Source: Kribbella kalugense
GTDB lineage: Bacteria; Actinomycetota; Actinomycetes; Propionibacteriales; Kribbellaceae
DNA: 64,000 nt
Assembly (NCBI RefSeq): GCF_004365875.1
Contig: NZ_SODF01000003.1
Span: forward strand, 169,666-233,665
Reading direction: 5' to 3'
Notes under the pieces: generated by a model
What the model was told of the DNA's origin: nothing
Seen by the model: the letters and a program-made list of their open reading frames with translations, nothing else
The model's database searches: none
Shown here: positions 9,111-16,164 of the stretch, piece by piece
How the letters are laid out: each line of letters begins with the position of its first letter
How positions within the stretch are numbered: position 1 is the first letter of the stretch
Position numbers and translations under genes: made by a program

Positions 9111-9308
9111 TCATCGATTGTTGAGGCGCAGTGCCAGAGCCGGACATGCGAGGACTGCGCGGCGCGCATCCGGTAGCTCACCGGCGGTGATTTCGCGGCC
9201 GCGGAGGACCGGGAATCCCCACTCGTCGAGCAGGACGTCGTCGGGCAGCAGACCTGCGCAGAGGCCGTGACCGTCGCACCTGGTCCAGTCGATCTCGAGC
9301 TTGTTCAT
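9111..9308 (-). CDS. Small single-cluster ferredoxin
   Basis: A 65-residue electron carrier, last gene of the redox operon. The cluster-binding pattern is WTRCDGHGLCAG near the N-terminus plus a C-terminal CP in LACPALALRL; the position between the first two Cys carries His, as in actinobacterial [3Fe-4S] or atypical ferredoxins. The ATG at 9308 overlaps the NuoF-like stop (ATGA) and is preceded by GGAGGGG, so an apparent 5' extension is rejected. It probably passes electrons to or from the NuoF-like flavoprotein and the membrane haem protein encoded just upstream. Confidence 0.88.
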   Translation of the reverse strand: MNKLEIDWTRCDGHGLCAGLLPDDVLLDEWGFPVLRGREITAGELPDARRAVLACPALALRLNNR

Positions 9309-10504
9309 CGGGCCCCTCCAAGGAGTCCCAGGACCGGTCGGCCGCACCCGCGACCTGACAGGTGCCGCTGTACGTCGTCGTCGAACACCTCGAGCGCCGA
9401 CGTGAGGAATCTCGCAGTCCCGTCCGGGTGCGCGCAGGCTCCCCGCCCCGGGACCAGACCGAGGTGCCGATGGGCGTCGTGCCAGCCCTGCGGATCGCCG
9501 ACCGTCAGCCTGGCGAAGTCGTCGACGAGGGCCGCCAGGCCGAAGACACACGGCCCGCACTGCCCGGCCGACTGACTGGACAGCCACTGGGCGACACGAG
9601 TGACCTCACCGAGCGGACAGGTGGCGGGCCCGAGCGCCAGGATAATGCCGGCCGACACCTCTGGCCGCTGGAGCGTCACTCCGTCCGTCTGCTCGAGCCA
9701 GCGACCGTGGTACCCACCGAGCAGGACAGGCCCCGGCTCAGCACCGGCGTACTGCAGGACGGTGTCCAGAGGTACGCCGGTCGGCGCCTCGATCACACCG
9801 GGCCACTGCACTGCTCCGTCGACCGTCAGTAGCTGTGTGCCGGGCTCACTGATCAGTCCGGTGCTGCTGAACCCGCGGGATCCGAGCCTCGCGAGTACTG
9901 CGAGCTGCGCGAACGTCTCCACGTTCGAAAGGAACGTCGGCCGCCGGTGGTACCCCTTCCGCGTCGGCAGCACCCTCCGACCGGGTGGTACGGCGAGACC
10001 GCCCTCCAGCGCGCTCAGTACGGCACGGGCCTCCCCCGCGACGAACCGACCTGGAGTCTCACGAACCTCGACCGCCAGCCCGTCGTCACGCTCCATCAGC
10101 GCTTCCCGGACCGACAGAGCAGCCGCCGGGTCGTGTACGGCGATCAGCACGTGAGGCGCACCCAGTGCGTGCGCCAGGCCGACCGCACCATCCAGAACGA
10201 GATGTGGCGACTGGGTGAGGAGCAGGCGGTCCTTCCGGCTGACCGGCTCACTCTCGGAGCCGTTGACCACTACGGCCTCCACACCGCGAGCCGGCAGGTC
10301 CTGCAGCTTCAGTGCGACCGGGAAGGCCGCCCCGCCACGTCCTCTGAGTCCTACTGCTTCAGACAGGTTGGTGTAGTCCGCACGGGTCAGCTGCGGCTGA
10401 TCTCCGTGAGTCAAGAGGTGGCGCTGGAGGTCCAGGCGGCCCTGGTCGAGTCCGGCGAGGACTCTGGCCTCACCGATGACCCTGATCTCTTCGACAGTAA
10501 TCAC
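9305..10504 (-). CDS. NuoF-like NADH dehydrogenase flavoprotein (FMN, SLBB, modified Fe-S domain)
   Basis: A 399-residue protein resembling the 51-kDa NADH-binding subunit of complex I. The FMN/NADH region is visible in GLRGRGGAAFPVALKL and NGSESEPVSRKDRLLL, followed by a conserved FLSNVETFAQLAVL and an SLBB-like segment. The C-terminal cluster domain reads SAGQCGPCVFG, where complex I has SCGxCxPC, so the first Cys ligand is Ala. The GTG start at 10504 overlaps the upstream stop (GTGA) with GGAGGG 5 nt upstream. There is no other nuo gene in the window. Its job is probably to feed NAD(P)H electrons to the ferredoxin and the ferric-reductase-like membrane protein (inference from the operon). 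Confidence 0.82.
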   Translation of the reverse strand: MITVEEIRVIGEARVLAGLDQGRLDLQRHLLTHGDQPQLTRADYTNLSEAVGLRGRGGAAFPVALKLQDLPARGVEAVVVNGSESEPVSRKDRLLLTQSPHLVLDGAVGLAHALGAPHVLIAVHDPAAALSVREALMERDDGLAVEVRETPGRFVAGEARAVLSALEGGLAVPPGRRVLPTRKGYHRRPTFLSNVETFAQLAVLARLGSRGFSSTGLISEPGTQLLTVDGAVQWPGVIEAPTGVPLDTVLQYAGAEPGPVLLGGYHGRWLEQTDGVTLQRPEVSAGIILALGPATCPLGEVTRVAQWLSSQSAGQCGPCVFGLAALVDDFARLTVGDPQGWHDAHRHLGLVPGRGACAHPDGTARFLTSALEVFDDDVQRHLSGRGCGRPVLGLLGGAR

Positions 10505-11052
10505 TGAGCCCTCCAGGCACGGGTGAGTTTCGGGGTCGCATTGAGGCGATACGCGGCCGCAGTGGCGACTGCGGCCAGACAGCCGATGGTGATGCCGAGC
10601 ATCCACGGCGTACTGCGATCAGTGCCGGCGAGCAGCGCATGCCCGATGGACAGCAGCCAGCCGACCGACGCGGCGATGTGGAGCTTGCGCCAGTACTTCG
10701 TGAAGGAGGCAGACGCGGCCAACCGACCACGGGACGCTCCGACGAGGGACGCCAGTACCAGGCCGTAGAAGGCCAGGACACCGACAGCCACCGCGAACGG
10801 TCGGTAGCCAGAGCCGAACGGCCAGACCAGAACGGCCGGACTGATGTTCACGTAGGCGTCGGTGATCACTGCGACCACGTGGGTTGCCAAGAGAACCAGC
10901 CCGGTCACTGCGGCCGAGCGGTGCACGTACTGCAGCCAGAACCGTCGCTCTGGTCGACGCAGGCCAGGCATGACCATGCCCAGCGCGGCCGACAGCGTGA
11001 ACATGATCATCGCGACCACGCCGGCTGCACGGGCGAGGTACCACAGCGTCAT
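10501..11052 (-). CDS. Ferric-reductase-like transmembrane haem protein
   Basis: A 183-residue integral membrane protein with about six predicted helices. Two pairs of histidines spaced 13-14 residues apart (in QYVHRSAAVTG...ATH and KLHIAASVGW...GH) match the bis-haem b arrangement of ferric reductase-like/YedZ membrane domains. It lacks a cytoplasmic FAD/NAD domain, a role the NuoF-like protein and ferredoxin could fill. The start MTLWYLARAAG at 11052 overlaps the ApbE stop by one base (TGATG); a longer reading begins with Arg-rich non-conserved sequence. Likely role: carrying electrons across the membrane to an external flavin acceptor. Confidence 0.83.
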   Translation of the reverse strand: MTLWYLARAAGVVAMIMFTLSAALGMVMPGLRRPERRFWLQYVHRSAAVTGLVLLATHVVAVITDAYVNISPAVLVWPFGSGYRPFAVAVGVLAFYGLVLASLVGASRGRLAASASFTKYWRKLHIAASVGWLLSIGHALLAGTDRSTPWMLGITIGCLAAVATAAAYRLNATPKLTRAWRAQ

Positions 11053-11960
11053 CAGGCAGCCCTGCTCGCTGCGGGCCAGCCCGACAACTCGGTGATGTCG
11101 CCGTCGGCGCCGATCAACCGGGCCGGGTGACTGGCCAGCTTCAGTCGACCCAGTGCCGCCTCGCCAGTGGCGACGAGTGCAGTGCTGAACGTATTCGCCC
11201 GTACGGCGGTTGGCGCCCAGACGGACGCGGTCCGGTACGGGCCTGCGGCCGGTAGTCCGGTGCGTGGGTCGATGACGTGGTGGCCGTAGCCGGTCGGGGT
11301 CTGCCAACGCCGTACCGTCCGGGTCGACGTGGTCAGGCCGCCGTGGGCCAGCGTGACGAGGACGCCCTGGTCACCGGCGCGCTCGGCGACGGTGACGACC
11401 CACGGCTTCTTCGGCGTACCCGCTGCCCGCAGATCGCCGCCGATCTCGACCAGGACGGCACAGCCGTAGCGCTTGCTGATCACGTTGGCGGCCCGGTCCG
11501 CGGTCCAGGCCTTGGCGGTGGCACCTAGGTCGAGGGCGCAGTCCGTGGGTACGCCGAGCAGCGCGAGCTTCCGGTTGAGGCGGACCTCCTGCCAGCCCGC
11601 GATCGGCCCCGGTTCGTCGGGAGGTTGCGGGAAGCGGCGTCGTACCGCCTCGATGTCGGCGTCGTACCCGGCCGCGATCACAGCTGGGCCGACGGTCGGG
11701 TCGACCGCGCCGCCACTCATCTGTGCTGCGACCAGACTGACGTCGACCAGGTCGACGAGCAGGCGCGACACCGGTACGAGCGCACCGGCCCGGCTGTTCA
11801 CGACCGACAGCTCCGAGTCCGGGCGGAACCGACTCGCCGCCTTGTCGACGCGGTCCATCAGAGCCTTGAGCTCACCGCACGCCGCACCCAGTACGGCGGG
11901 GTCGTCGACGGTCAGGCGGACCGTGCAACTCCACGCGGTCCAGGTCCGGGAGGCGGTCAT
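11052..11960 (-). CDS. apbE: FAD:protein FMN transferase (ApbE)
   Basis: A 302-residue flavin transferase that would attach FMN covalently to Thr/Ser of exported partner proteins using FAD and Mg2+. Family motifs are present: DLGATAKAWTADRAAN, VEIGGDLRAAG and HHVIDPRTGLPAAGPYR. No signal peptide or lipobox is obvious, so it may act in the cytoplasm or leave by an unrecognised route. The ATG at 11960 overlaps the stop of the Ser-rich gene (ATGA). It is the second gene of a five-gene coupled operon, which implies that one of the other products, most likely the exported one, is its substrate. Confidence 0.92.
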   Translation of the reverse strand: MTASRTWTAWSCTVRLTVDDPAVLGAACGELKALMDRVDKAASRFRPDSELSVVNSRAGALVPVSRLLVDLVDVSLVAAQMSGGAVDPTVGPAVIAAGYDADIEAVRRRFPQPPDEPGPIAGWQEVRLNRKLALLGVPTDCALDLGATAKAWTADRAANVISKRYGCAVLVEIGGDLRAAGTPKKPWVVTVAERAGDQGVLVTLAHGGLTTSTRTVRRWQTPTGYGHHVIDPRTGLPAAGPYRTASVWAPTAVRANTFSTALVATGEAALGRLKLASHPARLIGADGDITELSGWPAASRAA

Positions 11961-12232
11961 GAGCCGTTGCTCCCACCTTGCGAGGTGGAGCCCGAGCTGG
12001 ACGAGCCCAGCCCGCTCGAGCTGTCGTCCGAGCTGGAACCGCTGGAGCTGGAGTTCGAGTCGTCGGAGCTGCTCGAGGTTGCCGTCGTACCGGAGCTGCT
12101 GGAGTGCTTCGACGAGACGACCGCGACCGAGATCCCGGTTGCCCCGACCCCGAGGACGGCGGTGGCTATGGCTGCCGCGGACGCCCGGTGCAACCAGCGT
12201 CGGCGGGTGGAAGCTGCATCTGAGGTGACCAT
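11957..12232 (-). CDS. Exported Ser-rich small protein, first gene of the redox operon
   Basis: A 91-residue protein with a positively charged N-terminus containing STRRRWLHRA, then a hydrophobic helix (AAAIATAVLGVGATGISVAVV), then a tail of about 47 residues made almost entirely of Ser, Asp, Gly, Thr and Asn. Operon mates of this kind usually include an FMN-binding domain protein; that domain is missing here. The tail includes SGTTATS, one residue from the SGAT-x-T signature flavinylated by ApbE. It could be a membrane-anchored flavin carrier or just a stalk. Start is the only in-frame ATG; the RBS is weak. The family is unknown to me. Confidence 0.7.
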   Translation of the reverse strand: MVTSDAASTRRRWLHRASAAAIATAVLGVGATGISVAVVSSKHSSSSGTTATSSSSDDSNSSSSGSSSDDSSSGLGSSSSGSTSQGGSNGS

Positions 12233-12278
12233 GCGCCAAGACTCGCCGCAGGCTCCTCAGCCGCACTCCAAGAGAAGA

Positions 12279-12318
12279 TCAAGCCACCGTCAAGTTCTCC
12301 TGAAAGCTGTCTGAGAGC
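12279..12318. promoter_or_regulatory. Direct-repeat array (TCAAG boxes) upstream of the redox operon
   Basis: Between the redox operon and the MarR gene lie repeats at about 11-bp spacing: TCAAGCCACC, TCAAGTTCTC, CTGAAAGCTGT, CTGAGAGCTTC and a final CTCAGG. An 11-bp period is the footprint style of OmpR/PhoB-type response regulators. The block TCAAGCCACCGTCAAG (12279-12294) matches 13 of 16 bases of a site upstream of the two-component operon at 36856-36871. Confidence 0.5.
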
Positions 12319-12323
12319 TTCCC

Positions 12324-12824
12324 TCAGGATGTACCGCGAACCTCAGGCGGGCAGTCGGTGTCGCAGTGCTTGCCGATGGTCGCGACGATCTCGTCCGAGA
12401 CCTCGCCGAGCACCGCCAGCCGCTCCGGACCGAACACGTCCACGAAGAACTCCCGGACCCGGGCCGCATGCGCCGGCGCACATTCCTTGATCGCGGCCAG
12501 GCCCTGCTCAGTGATGGCGATCTCCGGGTAGCGGGACTCGCAGGCCTCCTTGCGGATCAAGCCGCGCTTCTCCATCCGGGTCAGGTGGTGCGACAGCCGG
12601 CTCTTCTCCCACTGGGTCGACCGGCTCAGCTCGAACGCCCGCATCCGGCCGGACTCCGACTCGGACAGGTTGACCAGGATCTCGAAGTCCGACTTGGACA
12701 GGCCGAACTCTCGCTGGAGGTGGCGCTCGAGGTGCGTCTCCAGCGTCCGGTTCATCAGCAGATAGCTCCGCCACGCCTTCTGCTCGTCGTCGTCGAGCCA
12801 CGGTTCCTTGGTCACGAACCCCAT
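12324..12824 (-). CDS. MarR family regulator
   Basis: A 166-residue winged-helix repressor. Helices run from DDEQKAWRSYLLMNRTLE into the DNA-binding segment FELSRSTQWEKSRLSHHLTRMEKRGLIRKE, then a wing (CESRYPEIAITEQG) and a C-terminal dimerisation helix. Cys residues near the C-terminus (KHCDTDCPP) could sense redox state, which is speculation. I use the ATG at 12824, with a GGCGGGTAGG-like purine run just upstream; a GTG seven codons earlier lies within the operator. It diverges from an NmrA-type gene across a region with two identical palindromes that it probably binds. Confidence 0.88.
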   Translation of the reverse strand: MGFVTKEPWLDDDEQKAWRSYLLMNRTLETHLERHLQREFGLSKSDFEILVNLSESESGRMRAFELSRSTQWEKSRLSHHLTRMEKRGLIRKEACESRYPEIAITEQGLAAIKECAPAHAARVREFFVDVFGPERLAVLGEVSDEIVATIGKHCDTDCPPEVRGTS

Positions 12825-12837
12825 CCTACCCGCCTGG

Positions 12838-12887
12838 GTTGACACATCAACCAGACGCGCTACGATCGGTCAGGTTGACACATCAAC
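12838..12887. promoter_or_regulatory. Two identical MarR operators
   Basis: The palindrome GTTGACACATCAAC (GTTGA arms, CACA centre) occurs perfectly at 12838-12851 and 12874-12887, 36 bp apart. One copy overlaps the -35 and the other the likely transcription start of the NmrA promoter, and both lie between the divergent marR and NmrA genes. This is a textbook autoregulated repressor arrangement. Confidence 0.85.
12839..12866 (+). promoter_or_regulatory. Promoter of the NmrA-type gene
   Basis: TTGACA at 12839-12844 and TACGAT at 12861-12866 are separated by 16 bp. The -35 lies inside the first MarR palindrome and the second palindrome covers the expected start site, so MarR binding should block it. 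Confidence 0.7.
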
Positions 12888-12911
12888 TCAACTCATCGGG
12901 AGTGCACGGAT

Positions 12912-13889
12912 ATGACTGACAAGAAGCTGATCGCCGTCGTCGGTGCGACCGGATCGCAGGGCGGCGGGCTGGTCCGCGCGATCCTCGCGGACAAGTCCGG
13001 CGAGTACGCCGTCCGGGCGCTGACCCGGAACCCGGACTCCGGCTCGTCGAAGGAACTCGCCGCGGCCGGCGCCGAGGTGGTCGCGGCCGACCTCGACGAC
13101 GAGGCGAGCGTGCGGGCTGCGTTCGACGGCGCGTACGGCGCTTTCGTGGTGACGAACTACTGGGCCGCGCTGACACCCGACGAAGAGGCCGCCCGGACCC
13201 GCGCCGAGATGGAGCTCGCCCAGGCCGAGAACGCCGCCCGCGCCGCTCGTGACGCCGGCGTCAAGCACCTGGTCTGGTCGACACTCGAGGACACCCGGCC
13301 GTTCTTCGACGGACGCGACGACGTACCGGATCTGGACGACGGCCGCTACAAGGTCCCGCATTTCGACGCCAAGGGCGAGGCGGACGAGCTGTTCACGAAG
13401 TACGGCGTACCCACGACGTTCCTGCGGACCACGTTCTACTTCGATGCCTTCCTCAACGGCATGCCGCCGACCCGGAACGCCGACGGCAAGCTGACGATCA
13501 CCCTGCCGATGGGCGACCGTCGACTGTCCGGCGTCGCCTCGGAGGACATCGGCCGGAGCGCCTTCGCGATCCTCAAGCGGCCCGACCTAATCGGCGAAAC
13601 CGTCAGCATCGCCGGCGACCACCTCACTGGCAAGGAGTACGCCGCCGCCCTGAGCGACACTCTCGGCGAAGAGGTCGTCTACCACGCCCCCACCTGGGAA
13701 GAGTTCCGCACCTACCCCTTCCCCATGGCCATCGAAATGTCCAACATGTTCCAGTTCTACGCCGAGAACCACGACCGGTTTACCGGGGAGCGTGACATCG
13801 AGAAGGTTCGTGAGCTGAACCCTGAGCTCGAGTCGTTTGCGACGTGGGTCGAGAAGCACCGTGAAGAGCTCAAGGCTGCACAGAGCTGA
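12912..13889 (+). CDS. NmrA/HSCARG-like NAD(P)-binding protein
   Basis: A 325-residue atypical short-chain dehydrogenase. The dinucleotide motif GATGSQGGGLVRAIL is at residues 11-25; LVWSTLEDTRPF near residue 118 and the C-terminal TFATWVEKHREEL-like tail are typical of NmrA family proteins, which act as redox sensors or quinone/NAD(P)H-linked oxidoreductases. The ATG has GGGAG 8-10 nt upstream. Under a MarR-controlled promoter, it is probably induced by an aromatic or electrophilic compound. Its last 20 bases overlap the convergent phosphotransferase gene. Confidence 0.87.
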   Translation: MTDKKLIAVVGATGSQGGGLVRAILADKSGEYAVRALTRNPDSGSSKELAAAGAEVVAADLDDEASVRAAFDGAYGAFVVTNYWAALTPDEEAARTRAEMELAQAENAARAARDAGVKHLVWSTLEDTRPFFDGRDDVPDLDDGRYKVPHFDAKGEADELFTKYGVPTTFLRTTFYFDAFLNGMPPTRNADGKLTITLPMGDRRLSGVASEDIGRSAFAILKRPDLIGETVSIAGDHLTGKEYAAALSDTLGEEVVYHAPTWEEFRTYPFPMAIEMSNMFQFYAENHDRFTGERDIEKVRELNPELESFATWVEKHREELKAAQS

Positions 13890-14829
13890 GGAGGGTTTGG
13901 GCTTGGGCTTCGGTGGTTTGGCGGAGGGCTTTTAGGTTGGGGGGTGCGGTGTCTGGGGCGCGGCAGGTGCGGAAGGTCAGGTCTATTAGGCGGCGGGTGA
14001 AGAGTAGGGCGGGGAGGCGGGCGCGTTCCTCGTCGGTCAAGGTGACTACTCGGGTGTAGCCCTTCAGGAACGGGGTCGCGGCCCAGCCTGACTTCAGAAC
14101 GAGCGTCATCGACGGCAGTCGTGGGCCGCGGCCGGCGGAGGTCCAGTCGACCAGGACCGGGCCGTCCGCGGTGAAGATGACGTTCTTCGGGACGGGATCG
14201 GGGTGGACGAAGCCCTCGGGCAGCCCGTCTCCACCATCGGCGGACGACAGGGCAGTCCGGAGGGCATCGACCGCTGGGCTCGCCTCGACAGACTCGAGCC
14301 AGTCGGCGGCAGCCCGGAGTTCGTCGGCCAGCGTTCCCTCGGCGAAGTGGTGCAGGGCGCCTGCGGGCCGGTCGCCGTCGGCCGGCCCCGGCAGGGCGCC
14401 TGCGGGGCGGTCAGTGACGGCCGGCCCGGGGAGGCCGTGTAGTCGGCCGATCATCGCGCCGAGGCGGACGATCGGGTACGGCGGGCGCTTCGCCTTCGGG
14501 GTCTGCTTGATGAATTCGGTGACCAGCACGGCCTGGCCGGCGTGCCTGGTCAGCGGCCCGTCGCCGTACGGACGCTCCGCCGGGAAGCCGAGCTCGGCGA
14601 GATACCGCAGTACGGCGAGATCACCCTCGGCGGCGGCGTACGAACGGTCTGCGGAGAACAGCCGCGCGACCAGCGGCGTTCCCTTGTCGCTTCGGTCGAC
14701 CCTGAACACACCGACGTCGAGCTGCGTCACCTTCGCGATGGCGATCCCGTAGGTCGTCTCGAGGTGTGCGGGCAGGGTGTCGATGCTCTCGCGCTGGTAC
14801 ATCCGGCGAAGGACCGCGTCGAACCCCAC
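13870..14829 (-). CDS. Aminoglycoside phosphotransferase-fold kinase (APH/choline kinase-like)
   Basis: A 319-residue kinase-like protein. The Brenner-type catalytic loop is GFVHPDPVPKNVIF (canonical HGDxxxxN, with Pro replacing Gly), followed by the metal-binding VDWTSAGRGPRL. The substrate, an antibiotic, sugar or other alcohol, cannot be told from sequence. A 14-15 residue duplication is visible: VTDRPAGALPGPAD followed by DRPAGALHHFAE. The start is a GTG at 14829 with GGGA upstream; an internal ATG at 14802 is an alternative. It converges on the NmrA gene with a 20-bp 3' overlap and diverges from the DUF347 gene 62 bp away. Confidence 0.8.
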   Translation of the reverse strand: MGFDAVLRRMYQRESIDTLPAHLETTYGIAIAKVTQLDVGVFRVDRSDKGTPLVARLFSADRSYAAAEGDLAVLRYLAELGFPAERPYGDGPLTRHAGQAVLVTEFIKQTPKAKRPPYPIVRLGAMIGRLHGLPGPAVTDRPAGALPGPADGDRPAGALHHFAEGTLADELRAAADWLESVEASPAVDALRTALSSADGGDGLPEGFVHPDPVPKNVIFTADGPVLVDWTSAGRGPRLPSMTLVLKSGWAATPFLKGYTRVVTLTDEERARLPALLFTRRLIDLTFRTCRAPDTAPPNLKALRQTTEAQAQTLLSSVQP

Positions 14830-14891
14830 TTTCCCAACTCTACAAGCGCACTCAGGGGGCTATCAGGTTGGCGGTACTAGCCTGCGAGCCC

Positions 14892-15686
14892 ATGCGAACT
14901 CGCGTGTTCTCGGCCCCGAAGGTCCCCGCGGTCTTTCTTTTGTTCTGGGTGGTCAAGTTGCTGACCACCGGGATCGGCGAGACGGGCTCGGACTTCCTCG
15001 GCACCGTCAGCATCCCGCTGGCCGCCGTCATCGGGGTCGGCTTCTTCTCCGTCGCTCTCTACCTGCAACTCAAGTCCGACACGTACCACCCGGTGCGCTA
15101 CTGGGCCGCAGTCCTCAGCGTCGCCGTCTTCGGCACGATGATCGCCGACGGACCACACGTCGCGCTCGGTACGCCGTACTGGTTCGACTCCATCGTGTAC
15201 TTCGTGCTGCTGTGCGGCCTGCTGATCTGGTGGCGGCGCAGCGAGGGCACCATTTCGGTGCACTCGATCACGACCGCCCGCCGCGAGCGGTTCTACTGGG
15301 GCGTCGTGCTGATGACCTTCGGCCTCGGTACGGCGGTCGGCGACGCGACCGCGATCGACTTCGGTCTCGGCTTCACCTGGTCGATCCTGCTCTTCGCCGT
15401 GCTCATCGTCGTACCGCTCGGGCTGCGGAAGCTCGGCCTCAACGTCACGGTCGCCTTCTGGGCGTCGTACGTGCTGACCCGACCGCTCGGCGCCTCGGTC
15501 GCCGACTGGCTCGGCAAGGGCACCCACGACGGCGGCGTCGGCTGGGGCACCGGTCCGGTCACCGCGATCGGGCTGCTTCTCTTCGTGGCGCTCGTCGCCT
15601 ACCTGACCATGACCCACAGCGACGTCGACCACGCGGCCGTCCACGCCCGTGACTCGGCTGCCCACGAACCCGACCTAGTCCCCTAG
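14892..15686 (+). CDS. DUF347/COG4705 multi-pass membrane protein
   Basis: A 264-residue integral membrane protein with about seven helices. The repeated DUF347 pattern is seen as TTGIGETGSDFLGT near residue 22, FGLGTAVGDATAID in the middle and TRPLGASVADWLG near residue 215; the conserved polar Thr, Glu and Asp residues within helices suggest an ion or small-molecule carrier, but the family function is poorly known. The short N-terminus MRTRVFSAPKVPAVFLLFW places the first helix correctly; longer upstream readings are discarded. The SD is weak. Its stop lies inside the convergent VOC gene (12-bp overlap). Confidence 0.82.
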   Translation: MRTRVFSAPKVPAVFLLFWVVKLLTTGIGETGSDFLGTVSIPLAAVIGVGFFSVALYLQLKSDTYHPVRYWAAVLSVAVFGTMIADGPHVALGTPYWFDSIVYFVLLCGLLIWWRRSEGTISVHSITTARRERFYWGVVLMTFGLGTAVGDATAIDFGLGFTWSILLFAVLIVVPLGLRKLGLNVTVAFWASYVLTRPLGASVADWLGKGTHDGGVGWGTGPVTAIGLLLFVALVAYLTMTHSDVDHAAVHARDSAAHEPDLVP

Positions 15687-16079
15687 ACCTACCCGGAGAG
15701 CGGCCTCTGTGGTGACCGGGGTGAACAGGTTGACCAGGTTGCCGTCCGGGTCGCGGAGCACGATCGACCGGTTGCCCCAGGGCATCGTGGTTGGTTCCTG
15801 GACAAACTCCAGATCGCGCAGCCGGTCGAACTCGGCATCGACGTCCGGCACCAGGAACTCCAAGAACACCGTGTGATTGTCGGCCGCGCGGACCACCTCC
15901 GCGCCGTACAACTGGTCCGTCAGCCGGCTGCTGGAGATCGCGAGCGTGCCCGCGGTTGTCCGCAGCTCGGCGAACACCGGGACGGGCCGGCTTGCAGTCA
16001 GACCGGTGACGTGTTCGTAGAAGGCGGTCAGCCGATCGACGTCGTCGGTGACGATACGGACCGAGGCGAAGCTGGTCAT
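15675..16079 (-). CDS. VOC (glyoxalase/bleomycin-resistance) family protein
   Basis: A 134-residue vicinal-oxygen-chelate protein. Two beta-alpha-beta-beta-beta modules are recognisable: FASVRIVTDDVDRLTAFYEHVTGL and VFLEFLVPDVDAEFDRLRDLEF, ending in the usual RSIVLRDPDGNLVNLFTPV. The specific reaction is unknown; such proteins are lyases, dioxygenases or binding proteins. The ATG at 16079 has GGAG 8 nt upstream; an upstream extension is Arg/Ser-rich and rejected. It diverges from a WYL regulator that probably controls it through the palindrome at 16129-16155. Confidence 0.87.
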   Translation of the reverse strand: MTSFASVRIVTDDVDRLTAFYEHVTGLTASRPVPVFAELRTTAGTLAISSSRLTDQLYGAEVVRAADNHTVFLEFLVPDVDAEFDRLRDLEFVQEPTTMPWGNRSIVLRDPDGNLVNLFTPVTTEAALRVGLGD

Positions 16080-16128
16080 GAGGGGTTCTCCAACTCTCAG
16101 GATGCGATGTCGTTCCGAGGCTAGAACC

Positions 16129-16155
16129 AATACCGGACAGGACCCGCCCGGTATT
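16129..16155. promoter_or_regulatory. Palindromic operator between VOC and WYL genes
   Basis: Perfect 8-bp arms AATACCGG (16129-16136) and CCGGTATT (16148-16155) are separated by 11 bp, just 10 bp before the WYL start codon. Position and symmetry suggest binding by the adjacent HTH-WYL regulator, giving autoregulation and control of the VOC gene. Confidence 0.7.
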
Positions 16156-16164
16156 CTCGAGATC

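Noticed and set aside
4325..9124. A 1599-codon open frame on the plus strand opposite glutamate dehydrogenase
   Set aside because: It is Arg/Val/Gln/Asp-rich nonsense produced by the strong codon bias of the real minus-strand gene; no motif is recognisable.
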